From a virus: DNA of 34,669 nt. The stretch spans positions 1-34,669 of IMG/VR virus record IMGVR_UViG_3300045741_000211; one strand, written 5' to 3'. A program made the translations under genes and the position numbers. The notes beneath the pieces were generated by a model that searched no databases, was not told the origin of the DNA, and was given only the letters and a program-made list of their open reading frames with translations. Of this stretch, positions 7,408 to 16,710 are shown one piece after another (the first letter of the stretch is position 1; every line of letters starts with the position of its first letter).

Positions 7408-8505
7408 TGAATTTAATTCAGCAAGTGCAGCTTCTGCTGCTTCTCGATAGGTTTTAAATTTCTTACCTGTCGAGGTACTTGCTACATTAGCTCCGCGCCC
7501 AGGTTTGGATGCGGCAGCACGAATAGACTTAATAATATGTGATTGCGTATTATCTTGAGTCCTAGTCGGTTCAGATTCGTCAACCCTACCGCCCAACCAT
7601 CTGTAACCTTCTTCGATTACTTTCTGGTGTGAGGCATCGGGGATACGAGCCTTTATATAACCAAGAAACGCCACTGAATCAGGGTGTTTCCCAGTCACTA
7701 GGGAACCAATGGAACTGGAGAGCTTAATGCCTGACTCAGTAGTATTAACGTCAGGGAACTTAGGAACACCAGCCGCATTTTTCTCTTGCTCAAAAGTAGT
7801 CCAGGCTTGGGCAAACGGTTGTGCCGCCCTCACTTGATCTTCTTGAGCTAATCTAGCTTTTATGGAATTTAGTTCAGTTTGTAAAGGAATTATTTTCTCA
7901 TCATAGATAACACTCTTACCGCCTGATTCTATTGCGGAAAGTAATTCCTTCGGAACCTCTTTTCCCTTAGCTCTTAGATACGCAGCAGCATTAACTAGCG
8001 GATCCCCAGTGTCTAACTCATTAACTGCTTTAAGCGCCTTGATGATTTCTTTGGGTACATTACCTGACTCCCCACGCTTATTAGTCTTAAGAAATGGCTC
8101 TACCTCTCTAGCAATATCCTTAGCCCACTGAAGCTCTGCCGCTTCTCTCTTAATTTCTTCAAGCTTAGATTGCCTCTTAGCGTGAAGCTTTAGAGCAGCT
8201 CTTTGTTGTTCAGGGGAAGATTGAGAAAAGAGTTCCTTATCTTCCCTATCCCATTCTGCTGGCGGATCCAACGGTTTGTCATTTCCTCTGTTTCCTCCAC
8301 TCTTTCCAGTTGTAGCTGGAGCTTCTGGTTCTTTAGCTGGTTCTTCGGGGGCAACTTCTTTCTTAGTTTCTTCACTTGGTTCCTCCTTAGTTCCCTCAAC
8401 GGCTACCTCTAAGGCATCTCTTAGCGAGAGTCCCTTAGTAGTATCTTCGATGAGATCAGCTTGGGTAACAGGTTCGGTTTCTACTTCCTTTTCTTTCTTT
8501 GCCAT
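7402..8505 (-). CDS. Capsid scaffolding protein
   Basis: A 367-residue, very acidic and Lys-rich protein. The N-terminal 100 residues are low-complexity (Glu, Pro, Ala, Lys). A charged helical region follows (about 95-230) with coiled-coil character, including KLEEIKREAAELQWAKDIA, then a region with alternating helices (QTELNSIKARLAQEDQVRAA). The C-terminus is basic and Ala-rich (KKFKTYREAAEAALAEL), as expected for a coat-binding end. Position directly upstream of the major capsid gene, composition and length all match phage scaffolds. No protease domain is visible. Confidence 0.75.
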   Translation of the reverse strand: MAKKEKEVETEPVTQADLIEDTTKGLSLRDALEVAVEGTKEEPSEETKKEVAPEEPAKEPEAPATTGKSGGNRGNDKPLDPPAEWDREDKELFSQSSPEQQRAALKLHAKRQSKLEEIKREAAELQWAKDIAREVEPFLKTNKRGESGNVPKEIIKALKAVNELDTGDPLVNAAAYLRAKGKEVPKELLSAIESGGKSVIYDEKIIPLQTELNSIKARLAQEDQVRAAQPFAQAWTTFEQEKNAAGVPKFPDVNTTESGIKLSSSIGSLVTGKHPDSVAFLGYIKARIPDASHQKVIEEGYRWLGGRVDESEPTRTQDNTQSHIIKSIRAAASKPGRGANVASTSTGKKFKTYREAAEAALAELNSD

Positions 8506-8508
8506 GTT

Positions 8509-9042
8509 TTATTTCCTTTTAAAACGCTTTCCTCTTGGATTGTTTTTCCTTCCTACGACATTAAAAGCATCAAAGTTTAATGCCTTAGAAACTATTTCAT
8601 TTTGACGCTCACACAATGCTCTTGTTTCTTCTGATAGTGGTGCTGTGCCAGCATCTACCTGAGCTACTGCTTTTCTTAGCGCCTTATGATGATCCTCTTT
8701 TATTTCCTTAATACGCTTCTTTTCTACGCTTCTATCCCCAGGAATCATCTGGTCAGTAGTAATAGTACCACAAGCCTTATCTGCTTCTGCTAATGCAGAA
8801 CGACTATCAATGGTCTTGCATACCCCAGGATGATAGTAAGGTGTTATAGAGTCTTGGATAAAATAAGGTGCCACCCCAAAGTTATTAGTCTTTCTCGGCG
8901 GATAACCTTCTTTAAAAGACTGGCTCTCAGAGTCCCAGTAATAAACACCAGCCTTCCTTGTTCCAAACTTCGGAGGCCAGTCTGATTCTTTCTCATCACC
9001 ATACTCAAATATTCTAGTTTGAATTTTCTGCTCCTTGCTCAC
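8509..9042 (-). CDS. Hypothetical virion-operon protein
   Basis: A 177-residue protein, start overlapping the stop of the collar-repeat gene by 4 nt. The N-terminal half is aromatic-rich (KAGVYYWDSESQSFKEGYPP), followed by a region with PYFIQDSITPYYHPG. The C-terminal half is a charged helix (VEKKRIKEIKEDHHKALRKA) ending in a basic tail (GRKNNPRGKRFKRK). Proteins of this kind, with an aromatic N-terminal motif and basic C-terminus, often precede scaffold genes in podovirus clusters, but I cannot assign a function. Confidence 0.6.
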   Translation of the reverse strand: MSKEQKIQTRIFEYGDEKESDWPPKFGTRKAGVYYWDSESQSFKEGYPPRKTNNFGVAPYFIQDSITPYYHPGVCKTIDSRSALAEADKACGTITTDQMIPGDRSVEKKRIKEIKEDHHKALRKAVAQVDAGTAPLSEETRALCERQNEIVSKALNFDAFNVVGRKNNPRGKRFKRK

Positions 9043-10427
9043 AATTCCAACTCCATTAAAAGTAAAAGAAAGGCTTCTTCATCCTGAAGATCCATGTGTC
9101 TTTTAATCATTAATTCTTCTATTTCCTTCCTAGTAAGTTTTCGTTTGGGCTTAGTAGTAGGCTTTATAACATGTAAACTGTCTGGCCTAGTTTGTAATTT
9201 TAAATAGGCTGCCCTATCAAATTTGATAAAAATTACTCGCTTGTACTGCGGATAATGCGCCTCTGAGGCCGAGGTATCAATTGAGACAGAAGCAGCAAAG
9301 TTTCCAATAACCGTAGTGCCATCATCAGTCCAAGTATGAGTATGAGTAGCCGGACTAATATTAAATCCAACACCAGTTATGCCAATATTAAGAGTAGAGG
9401 TTGCACCTGTCCAACTATGAAAATGTGAGTTTTGAATCGGCAAACAATCATCAGCCGTATGAGTATGAGTTAATGAGCCGCCAGTAGATACATTTGATTC
9501 CCCATCTGCATTAGCCCCCTTATGGAACTTGCCATCCATAGACGTATAACGCGCCCATGCTTTTGGAATACCAGCATTAGTTCCGCCCCATAATGCTATT
9601 ATCTTATCAGGTAAGTCTCCGCCTGTTTTCCCATTACTAATAACATTTAACTTCTTATAAACTGGCTCTGCCGTTGTAGTACTAATTGTTGTAGTTACAC
9701 TTTGGTTCGTTGCTGTATTGGCGTTACCAGTAAGCGCATGAGTATGCGCCCCCTTTGCTACAGTAGAACCAGCTACACTTTTTCTAGATACGCCTAAGTC
9801 AATCGGCCCAGAGTTACCAGTATGTGAGTGTGCTTGTTGAGTATGAGTATGTGCTGGCGAAGTATGATTATGAGAAGTAGAGCCACCAGTAGCGCCACCA
9901 TCTCCGGCAGCAGCAGCGCCCTTAAGATAAGTATTACCTACAACCCTAGTCCAACTAGCAGGTAAAGTATCACTCTCAAAAAACGAATAAGCATTAAAAG
10001 GAATTGATGTAGGACTGCCAGCACTCTTTATGAAAATAACTTTCTTATAAGTTAAATCATTAGTAGCAGCATCAACCGTTATCGCTACTGGGTCATTAGT
10101 TCCTGTAGTGCCATCATCAGTAGGCGTAGGATGCAAGTGAGTAGAGGGGCTATCCTGAACGGCAGGCGTACCACTACCTGCAACCAAAGAAGAACCGTCA
10201 TTACCGCCATCTGTTAAATTGTGAACGTGAAAATCTTGTAGCGGAGTATGATTTGGAGAAGTATGGGTATGGGAAGCATTACCACGGACAGTAGTTAAAT
10301 CAGCATCGGCAGCAGCGGCTGCGCCCTGAATATAAAAACCATCTAATGAAGTTTCTCTAGTCCAACCAGCAGGGATAGATGCGTTAGTAGACGGCCAGCA
10401 AACTATTATGCCTCTAGCTATCGCCAC
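9039..10427 (-). CDS. Tail-collar-like protein with three His-rich repeats
   Basis: A 462-residue protein with a GTG start at 10427, preceded by AGGA at good spacing and overlapping the upstream gene by 14 nt. It contains three copies of a domain of about 130 residues. Each begins with a P-A-x-W-x-R segment (IPAGWTRETSLDGFYIQGA, LPASWTRVVGNTYLKGA, IPKAWARYTSMDGKFHKGA), then a His cluster (SHTHTSPNHT, SHNHTSPAHTHTQQAHSH, LTHTHTADD), and ends with a YKK/YKRVIFIK strand. This matches phage tail-collar/short-fibre modules, where HxH residues bind metal in trimers (T4 gp12). The last 60 residues are a charged helix. It may be a neck fibre or appendage, since it lies between portal and scaffold and not among tail genes. 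Confidence 0.75.
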   Translation of the reverse strand: MAIARGIIVCWPSTNASIPAGWTRETSLDGFYIQGAAAAADADLTTVRGNASHTHTSPNHTPLQDFHVHNLTDGGNDGSSLVAGSGTPAVQDSPSTHLHPTPTDDGTTGTNDPVAITVDAATNDLTYKKVIFIKSAGSPTSIPFNAYSFFESDTLPASWTRVVGNTYLKGAAAAGDGGATGGSTSHNHTSPAHTHTQQAHSHTGNSGPIDLGVSRKSVAGSTVAKGAHTHALTGNANTATNQSVTTTISTTTAEPVYKKLNVISNGKTGGDLPDKIIALWGGTNAGIPKAWARYTSMDGKFHKGANADGESNVSTGGSLTHTHTADDCLPIQNSHFHSWTGATSTLNIGITGVGFNISPATHTHTWTDDGTTVIGNFAASVSIDTSASEAHYPQYKRVIFIKFDRAAYLKLQTRPDSLHVIKPTTKPKRKLTRKEIEELMIKRHMDLQDEEAFLLLLMELEL

Positions 10428-10665
10428 GTTTTTGAGTCCTCAAAAAGTCATTTATCTCTAGTAGACTTTGAGCAACTTCCTTAGCAATCTCTCTTAAGTG
10501 ACTACCAAAGCTAAAACTTCTTGTCTCAGGCAATAAAGAAATATTCTTCCCATCACTCTGGGCTTCCATCTTACGGACAGCAAGATAGTAATCGGTTACA
10601 TTCTGGTGGACTTCAATCTTACCATTTCCACCCTCACCGTCCTCATGTTGGATTGTTATTTTCAT
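10414..10665 (-). CDS. Hypothetical 83-residue protein
   Basis: Starts at 10665, overlapping the preceding gene by 23 nt, and its own end overlaps the collar-repeat gene by 14 nt. The N-terminus is acidic with Gly (QHEDGEGGNGKIEV), and the C-terminal half is a helix (HLREIAKEVAQSLLEINDFLR). No motif recognised. The overlaps support translation as part of the late operon. Confidence 0.55.
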   Translation of the reverse strand: MKITIQHEDGEGGNGKIEVHQNVTDYYLAVRKMEAQSDGKNISLLPETRSFSFGSHLREIAKEVAQSLLEINDFLRTQKRGDS

Positions 10666-10897
10666 CTGGCACTGGTGGTGTATAGTTTTGAATATAATCG
10701 TTTACGTCTTGCAAGAACTGAGCATTAGCTTGCATATACAAAGCAAACTCAGTCTTAATTCTTGTATGCACTTCCTCTGGGTTCTTCTCCCAGTCATCAA
10801 GATAAATCTGCGTCTTACTAACAAACCTCATAAAGTTAGATACCGCAGTATTAACCGTATGAAAAAAGTTTAATCCAGGTGGAATAGTTAATGACAT
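10643..10897 (-). CDS. Hypothetical 84-residue helical protein
   Basis: Starts at 10897, 21 nt after the portal stop, and ends inside the next gene. The body is helical (FFHTVNTAVSNFMRFVSK, then EVHTRIKTEFALYMQANAQFLQDV) with a Pro/Asn-rich tail. It lacks a signal peptide. Small helical proteins next to portal genes can be head-completion or portal-associated factors, but nothing specific can be said here. Confidence 0.55.
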   Translation of the reverse strand: MSLTIPPGLNFFHTVNTAVSNFMRFVSKTQIYLDDWEKNPEEVHTRIKTEFALYMQANAQFLQDVNDYIQNYTPPVPDENNNPT

Positions 10898-10918
10898 AAT
10901 TAATCCTTGTTAAAGAAT

Positions 10919-13486
10919 CTAAGCTCCGCCTATCGGCTCATAACCTATAATATTTCCGTTAGCGTCACGAATAACCTGATAACCTTGCTGCCCCTCTATC
11001 TCATAACTCTTTACGTTACCTAAATCATCTCTTGTCACCTTAATCTTTTTCTTCATTGGTGGTGGAGGTGGAGTTGGAGCATTAGGCAGATTAATAGTAG
11101 GCCCAACAGCTTGTGGTTGTTGCTGTTGCTGCTGACTAAGCATCTCTATATGCGTTCTAAATAGCTCAAGCTGATGCTCAGCTTGTAACCTAGCCTCTGT
11201 TGCATATTTTTCTTTCTCATCTAACGCAACCTTATACTGCTCTAGTTGCTGAGTAGATTGAGCTAATGCCATCTCAAACTGAGCTAATTGAGCCTTAGTT
11301 TGCTCACTAAACTGCATCACTTCTTGATTACCTGTTATCTTTCTTAGCTCAACCATTAGCGCATCCCTATCTAACGCTAACTTCTCTTGTGCTAATTGAA
11401 TATCAGTTTGCAACTTAGCAAGACTCTGTTGCTGTTCCGCTTGTGCATTAAAGTTATCAGATTGAATCTTAAACTGCTCAACCTGAGACTCTAGGTCAGC
11501 TATCATCTTTTCTTGTGAAAGCTTGGTCATCTCAATTCTTTCTTTCGATTGAATCTCTTGACCTCTCATCTCGGTGTCTATCTGTAGCTTAAGCTGCTCA
11601 AGCTTGTTATCAGCCTCATCCTTATTAAAGGCTGGCTCTTGCGGTTGCTGAGTCTGTTGTATAACAGCATCAATAGCCTCCGTAATCTCATTCTGAAACA
11701 TCTTGCCATGTCTAAAGCCTTGGACAAGATACTTAAGACAATGAAGCTCTGGAACTATTAGCGCAGGATTCTGTTGCGCTACTGAAGCTGTTTTCTCTAG
11801 TGCGCTAGTTAATGTATTAACAAGCTCTAAACGCATCTTCTTATCGTAATCCTCATTAAGAGCAATCGTGGAATCTGTCTCAAGCTCAATGCGGAATCTC
11901 TTTTGATTCTCTTTTAACATACCGATAGCTGCACTGTACCTCTGCTGATGTTCTTGCGGTAATGTTGCTGGCATAATGTACATATCAAGAGAAGCGTCCT
12001 TAAAGTTCTTTAGCGCCATCTCACAGAGAAGCTGATAAGAACCCCGAACAAACTCTTGCATCTTACGTTGAGGCTCTGCCGATTGGTTAAGAGCATACTT
12101 TTCTTGTAGCTGTCTCTCACCAAAAGTTCGCTCTGTCTGGTCAGTAACAAAGCCCTGAAGTAAGTCTGATGTACCAGTCAGCTTATAAAGCGTATTTAAT
12201 CGCTGCTCTAACGCCTGATAAATCTGAGCTAATCCGTTAATAAGCTGCTCAACCGGAATGTACTGAACTACATTCTCTAAAGAACCACCAGCAGAGGCTA
12301 ACGCTTGAGCTAAATTAGGAACTCCAAAAGCATCCCCCTCAGTAGCTTCATTTAGTGCAGCTTGAAGCCCCTCTATGTTATTATCGAATAGAAGCCTAGC
12401 CCTAATAGCCTTAGTCAAGGCTACCATGCGGCTAAAAATTGTATGTATATCCTCTAGGACCTCTACTAATTGGTAATACTCTGGTACTGGCCAGAACTCG
12501 TCAGTAGGTTGGTTTAAAAGTAGCGGGTCTGGAACCGGAAAGAATCTCTGCAAATCATAAAGCCCATTTCTAACATCAGCTTCTTGGGCTTCTTCATCAT
12601 CTGGCACATAGTAATCAACAGGTGTCAGGAACTCGTTACCCAAGTCAGAGAACCAATAAACCTCTTTCTCGTATTCATCCCAGTACTCAAAAACTTTAAT
12701 GAGTTGTCTCTTGTGATAAGCCTCATCATAAGGAGCTTTTTGCTCACCCTGACTAGGTAAATTAGCTAGAGCCTTAGCCCCAAAGATTTCTTTAAATTCT
12801 TGTTGAGAATAATGCTCGGCAAAAGCTATACGCTTGCATCTATTCCAACGTCTTATATCAGGGTCAACATAGACCTCCCGATATAGTACAGGCTCAAGAC
12901 ATACTCTCTCATTCTCAACATCAACAGTTGACTCATGCTCTATAAAAAAGCCTTCATCATCCTGGCCTATCTCATCTGATTCAACTCGGTTGCCATCTTC
13001 ATCAGAAAAGAAAGCTTCTCCAGTATCAGGATCCTGTTGTGGTGTTATGTATTCCTTTACATTCTGCGTTACCTCATCACGCTCATAATATGCGCGACAC
13101 AAAGCAAAGTTAGTGATAAGAAAATCATCACGACATGCCGACATGACATCAAAGAAGTCAAAAGACTTAGCAAGATTAATCGCAAGCCTCTCAAGACATA
13201 GCGCAGCAGTTGCGCCAACATTGTCATTACCATCTTGAGTAGTATCTTTACCTATCGGAATACCAACCCTAGAAAGGAGAAGGGGCTGACGTATTCTGAA
13301 AATAGAATACCAAACTGGATACCTAGCCCTACGGCGTAAACTATTTGGAGTAACGCTCCATAATCTGTGATTCTTTTGTCTTTTCTTAATCTCATTCCAA
13401 GACCTGTCGGCCATTACCTGCCAGTGTTCTTTAGACTTAATAGCATCTTTGATAAATGCTTTGGCTTCTTCAATCGTGACTGCCAT
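10919..13486 (-). CDS. Portal protein
   Basis: An 855-residue protein that would form the dodecameric ring through which DNA is packaged and ejected. It follows the large terminase, separated only by a small overlapping gene. The N-terminal 450 residues are globular, with the portal-like segment RRRARYPVWYSIFRIRQPLLLSR, acidic loops, and a helical stem/crown region. From about 600 the protein is helical and Gln/Glu/Lys-rich (coiled-coil, roughly 620-800), then a poly-Gln stretch and a Pro-rich linker (TPPPPPMKKK). The last 40 residues are a beta-like tail (DDLGNVKSYEIEGQQGYQVI). The long C-terminal helix recalls the P22 portal barrel that extends into the head. The family match is from length, context and pattern. 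Confidence 0.85.
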   Translation of the reverse strand: MAVTIEEAKAFIKDAIKSKEHWQVMADRSWNEIKKRQKNHRLWSVTPNSLRRRARYPVWYSIFRIRQPLLLSRVGIPIGKDTTQDGNDNVGATAALCLERLAINLAKSFDFFDVMSACRDDFLITNFALCRAYYERDEVTQNVKEYITPQQDPDTGEAFFSDEDGNRVESDEIGQDDEGFFIEHESTVDVENERVCLEPVLYREVYVDPDIRRWNRCKRIAFAEHYSQQEFKEIFGAKALANLPSQGEQKAPYDEAYHKRQLIKVFEYWDEYEKEVYWFSDLGNEFLTPVDYYVPDDEEAQEADVRNGLYDLQRFFPVPDPLLLNQPTDEFWPVPEYYQLVEVLEDIHTIFSRMVALTKAIRARLLFDNNIEGLQAALNEATEGDAFGVPNLAQALASAGGSLENVVQYIPVEQLINGLAQIYQALEQRLNTLYKLTGTSDLLQGFVTDQTERTFGERQLQEKYALNQSAEPQRKMQEFVRGSYQLLCEMALKNFKDASLDMYIMPATLPQEHQQRYSAAIGMLKENQKRFRIELETDSTIALNEDYDKKMRLELVNTLTSALEKTASVAQQNPALIVPELHCLKYLVQGFRHGKMFQNEITEAIDAVIQQTQQPQEPAFNKDEADNKLEQLKLQIDTEMRGQEIQSKERIEMTKLSQEKMIADLESQVEQFKIQSDNFNAQAEQQQSLAKLQTDIQLAQEKLALDRDALMVELRKITGNQEVMQFSEQTKAQLAQFEMALAQSTQQLEQYKVALDEKEKYATEARLQAEHQLELFRTHIEMLSQQQQQQPQAVGPTINLPNAPTPPPPPMKKKIKVTRDDLGNVKSYEIEGQQGYQVIRDANGNIIGYEPIGGA

Positions 13487-13679
13487 ATTGCTCCGTTATC
13501 ATCTTTGTTATTGTTGCTGAATTGTCGGGAGCAAATCTTATGCGTACCAACTCGCCAGGTATAGCAAACTCTGTGTAGTATCCGTTATTGTCCTGATAGA
13601 TGATGAAACAATGTTCATCTATTAATAGCGGTACTCCGCCATCTTTATCTTTCCTGAAGTCTCTAGCGGAAATATCCAT
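13470..13679 (-). CDS. Hypothetical 69-residue protein between terminase and portal
   Basis: ATG at 13679, overlapping the end of the large terminase by 17 nt and the start of the portal gene by 17 nt. The sequence looks like a small beta domain (HCFIIYQDNNGYYTEFAIPG, then ELVRIRFA). It has no signal or membrane segment. The tight overlap on both sides argues for a real gene, possibly a packaging or head factor. Family unknown. Confidence 0.6.
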   Translation of the reverse strand: MDISARDFRKDKDGGVPLLIDEHCFIIYQDNNGYYTEFAIPGELVRIRFAPDNSATITKMITEQYGSHD

Positions 13680-15165
13680 AACCCTGCCCTGATGTTATTT
13701 TCTTCATTGTGGGTTTTTGTACAGCTATAGCTCTATCAATCTTGGCTTGCATTGGCAAAACATTATCTTTGATGATTGTGTGAGCCATGCAAATTAGTCT
13801 TATTGCGTCTGGTGAGTGAGTAGCTTCCCCATGCTCTGCTGCATCTTCCTTCTTTGACTCGCTAGGATGCCTGGGCAGTGCTGGAATATAATCACGAGCA
13901 TACTTGCAGCACTCACAGAAATATATCATTGGTGTACGCTCTTCACTGTTAGGATCTAACTTAATACCTATCAGTCTAGAACGGAATTGGTTCCAGCCTA
14001 CTACACGGGAAGTGTCCCCCATTGTCAATGTAAAACCTTCACCCTTATTCTGGAATACAGAATTAACAGATTCGCCACCGCGGTCTTGAAAAGGCAAGGA
14101 GTCGGTAAGGGTTACATCTGTTCTGTGGCCATGTTCTGTCCTGGCTATGATGCCGTCTCTAATATCTTCGTTGCGGAGTCTTAAGCCCTTAGCTGGGTCA
14201 TTCTGATCGCAAACATACCATTCTTTGTAAATAATAAAGGCTCCCCTGGGAAACCAACGCTGCCTACCGTCTCTGTCTTTAAAGACTTCGCCATCTGAAA
14301 CAGCTACCCAGTAGACTGCCGTTGGCTCTGCATAGCCCAAGTCCATAGATCTGAACCTAAACCACCAGTGAGGAGGGATAAAGTCGGGGACAACGTGGCG
14401 ATCCTCGTCCCACTCAGGAAAGAACTCTCCAGTAATAGCTGACCAATCTCCGACATCTAATGCTCTGGCTATCTGAGCATCACCTATGCCTTCTAGCCTA
14501 CCCTTGTGGGCTTCCTCATCTACTGAGGGATTATCTGTATAACGGCTAATCATGTACTGACGGAGAAATCCCTCAACAAGCTCTATCTGTTCGTGTGGCC
14601 TAGCCTCCACAAATCTGCGTTTAAAGAACGGAACGGACACGCCGATAGGGTTAGCTGTATACATAATGCAGGGGAGTTTGTGCCTCCAGTCATCCGGTAG
14701 CGCGTCTTTCATTTCTTTGGGCATACGCACCCAATTCCTAAAGAATCTGATTAATCTTTCTGAGATTTGGGTGGCCTCGTCTATCGCCAGGATATGTTTC
14801 TCGACACCCATCGCCGAGGTGAACTGCCTCTCATCCTGGCAGTGTTGGAAGGAAATCACTGAGCCGTTAGAGAAAGTAATTCCTGCATTAGTTATGTTTA
14901 CTTGCTTTAGTTTTAATAATGGCGCTAAAAGATTCCTAAACCCAGTACGGCCCTCAACATGATTAGCAGAGATGTCTGAGTATTTTTTACGGACTAAGAC
15001 ACATTGGAGATGTGAAACAGAGAGACAGGCAGCGATTAAAAATACTCGAAGGAAATGGGACTTGCCACCCTCGGTAGCACCCCCAAACAAAAGCTCGGTA
15101 CTACGGCTATTAAATGCCTCAAGCTGCCTTGGATGTAAAAACAGGTCTAGCTCTGTTTCAATCAC
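13663..15165 (-). CDS. terL: Terminase large subunit (packaging ATPase/nuclease)
   Basis: A 500-residue protein. The ATPase has a Walker A motif GGATEGGKSH (28-37), Walker B ILAIDE (125-130) with the catalytic Glu at 130, and a coupling motif YTANP (169-173). The nuclease half has an RNase H-like acidic residue at Asp275 (SMDLGYA) and a late Asp at 453 (SPDAIRL). It pumps DNA into the prohead at the portal and cuts it. The start overlaps the small terminase stop by 4 nt. The packaging strategy (cos, pac or terminal repeats) cannot be read from this. Confidence 0.95.
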   Translation of the reverse strand: MIETELDLFLHPRQLEAFNSRSTELLFGGATEGGKSHFLRVFLIAACLSVSHLQCVLVRKKYSDISANHVEGRTGFRNLLAPLLKLKQVNITNAGITFSNGSVISFQHCQDERQFTSAMGVEKHILAIDEATQISERLIRFFRNWVRMPKEMKDALPDDWRHKLPCIMYTANPIGVSVPFFKRRFVEARPHEQIELVEGFLRQYMISRYTDNPSVDEEAHKGRLEGIGDAQIARALDVGDWSAITGEFFPEWDEDRHVVPDFIPPHWWFRFRSMDLGYAEPTAVYWVAVSDGEVFKDRDGRQRWFPRGAFIIYKEWYVCDQNDPAKGLRLRNEDIRDGIIARTEHGHRTDVTLTDSLPFQDRGGESVNSVFQNKGEGFTLTMGDTSRVVGWNQFRSRLIGIKLDPNSEERTPMIYFCECCKYARDYIPALPRHPSESKKEDAAEHGEATHSPDAIRLICMAHTIIKDNVLPMQAKIDRAIAVQKPTMKKITSGQGYGYFR

Positions 15166-15491
15166 TTTTTAACTAAGTTTACTTTAATATTCATATTACC
15201 CGACAACTCTACTGCGTTAGTTTCTCTCCAGCCGCATTGGGTTTTAAGATAAAAGATCATTGCAACCATGTTGCCTTCAAGAGCCTTCTGCACAAGTTTG
15301 GCAGCAATAGCACCAGCTACCTTGGCCTTCTCGTCGTCTAGCTCTTTTCTAAAATGCTTCTCCAGAGTCTCTACGGTACATTCTATGACAGAAGCCATAA
15401 CTTTTTGAGTACAACCAGCCAAGGCCATACGCTTTACAAGTTGTCGTTCTTGCTCTGTGTAAATTCTAGGTTTAGGGCCAGGTTTTGCCAT
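15162..15491 (-). CDS. terS: Terminase small subunit
   Basis: A 109-residue protein that would recognise the packaging site and recruit the large subunit. The N-terminus is basic (AKPGPKPRIYTEQERQLVK), followed by a helix-turn-helix-like region (MALAGCTQKVMASVIECTVETLEKHF, about 27-52) and a helix with EGNMVAMIFYLKTQCGWRET, typical of phage small terminases of this kind. It overlaps the upstream methyltransferase gene by 20 nt and the large terminase by 4 nt. Confidence 0.85.
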   Translation of the reverse strand: MAKPGPKPRIYTEQERQLVKRMALAGCTQKVMASVIECTVETLEKHFRKELDDEKAKVAGAIAAKLVQKALEGNMVAMIFYLKTQCGWRETNAVELSGNMNIKVNLVKK

Positions 15492-16710
15492 TTATCTTAC
15501 ACTCAAAGGGCTTACCAGACTTTTCACAATAGGCTTTGTAACGGTCAACTATAACCTGACAGTATTTAGGCTCTATCTCCATACCATAGCATATTCTGCC
15601 GAGTTGGTCTGCTGCTATGAGAGTTGTGCCCGTTCCCATAAAAGGATCAAAGATAATTAAGCCGCCTAATATTTCAAGACATTCACCAGCAAATTTAACC
15701 GGCATTGTAGCCGCATGAATATCTGAAAACTCATTTGAATGCTGCGGATCGATGTTGATAACTGAGTTTTTAGTACCATGAAATGATGCAGTTTCAATAG
15801 CCCTAGATGGTGCATCTTTTGGGCTAAATAAAAATACAAATTCATGGTTAGTATTAACTACATTCTTTGCAGCGGCTGGCGCAGCCAGCCGCTTATTCCA
15901 AATGAAAACATCTACAAAATGATCACCAAACTCATGTAACCAATCTAAAACTGCAACCTTATTTCCCGCTAATATTTGTAAATTAATCGCGATTACTTTA
16001 CCAATTTTCAACATCCGACGTAAAAATTTACCAAGAAATTCACAATATTCATCTTGATCCATATTATCAGGAGTTGATTGATAAGAAGATTCGCCAACTG
16101 ATTTATTGGCTAATTTTACTGAAGAACCTCGATTATAAGGGGGTGAAGTAAATATTACATCAACATTGGGCCAAGAATATTCTTGAGTATTTAAACAGTT
16201 GCCGCACAACAATCTATGCTTACCAAACTGAATCTGATCACCATACTTGATAACCGTTTCAATCTTATCTAATTCTTCGGCCTCAAAATCATCCTCAACC
16301 ACCTCTGGCTCATCAACTTCCCCTAGCATCAAATCTTTAAGATTATCTAATCCCCACTTCTCCAAATCAAATCCCTGATCAATAAGATAATCAAACTCAC
16401 TAGCCAAAGAATCAAAGTCCCAGGTAGAATCATTCTGTAACTTATTGTCTAAGATTCGATAGGCTCGTTTATCTTTCTCAGCTAGCCCTTTGATATAGAC
16501 TATAGGAACTTCTTTTAGCTTAAGCAGTTGTGCTGCGTATAAACGACCATGACCGACTAAGATTTCATTGTTTTCGTCTATAACTATGGGCTGATTAAAT
16601 CCAAAGCTTTTTATAGACTCTGCTATTCTTGTAACTTGCTGTTCTGAATGAACTCTGTTGTTTTGTTGATAAGGTTTAATGAGGGAAATAGGTATGTTTT
16701 CTATTTTCAT
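15472..16710 (-). CDS. ParB-like N-terminal domain fused to a DNA methyltransferase
   Basis: I choose the ATG at 16710 (412 residues) because AAAGGA lies 5-6 nt upstream. The frame is open to 16797 but that extension looks unlike coding sequence. The first 110 residues are ParB/sulfiredoxin-like, with IPISLIKPYQQNNR, then VGHGRLYAAQ (52-61), the ParB nucleotide-binding motif. The C-terminal part is an amino-methyltransferase: catalytic SPPY (189-192) comes before the SAM-binding DPFMGTGTT (355-363), the order of the beta class, which modifies adenine N6 or cytosine N4. ParB-methylase fusions beside terminase genes are common in phages and may protect DNA from host restriction or mark it for packaging. 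No partner restriction gene is present. Confidence 0.9.
   Translation of the reverse strand: MKIENIPISLIKPYQQNNRVHSEQQVTRIAESIKSFGFNQPIVIDENNEILVGHGRLYAAQLLKLKEVPIVYIKGLAEKDKRAYRILDNKLQNDSTWDFDSLASEFDYLIDQGFDLEKWGLDNLKDLMLGEVDEPEVVEDDFEAEELDKIETVIKYGDQIQFGKHRLLCGNCLNTQEYSWPNVDVIFTSPPYNRGSSVKLANKSVGESSYQSTPDNMDQDEYCEFLGKFLRRMLKIGKVIAINLQILAGNKVAVLDWLHEFGDHFVDVFIWNKRLAAPAAAKNVVNTNHEFVFLFSPKDAPSRAIETASFHGTKNSVINIDPQHSNEFSDIHAATMPVKFAGECLEILGGLIIFDPFMGTGTTLIAADQLGRICYGMEIEPKYCQVIVDRYKAYCEKSGKPFECKINGKTWP

Noticed and set aside
8190-8605. Both-strand open frames in the scaffold N-terminal region
   Set aside because: The scaffold's Glu/Pro/Lys low complexity gives long open frames by composition. 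No SD or domain supports them.
13904-15172. Rightward open frames across the terminase and its small subunit
   Set aside because: They are antisense shadows of clear genes, with no plausible protein signal.
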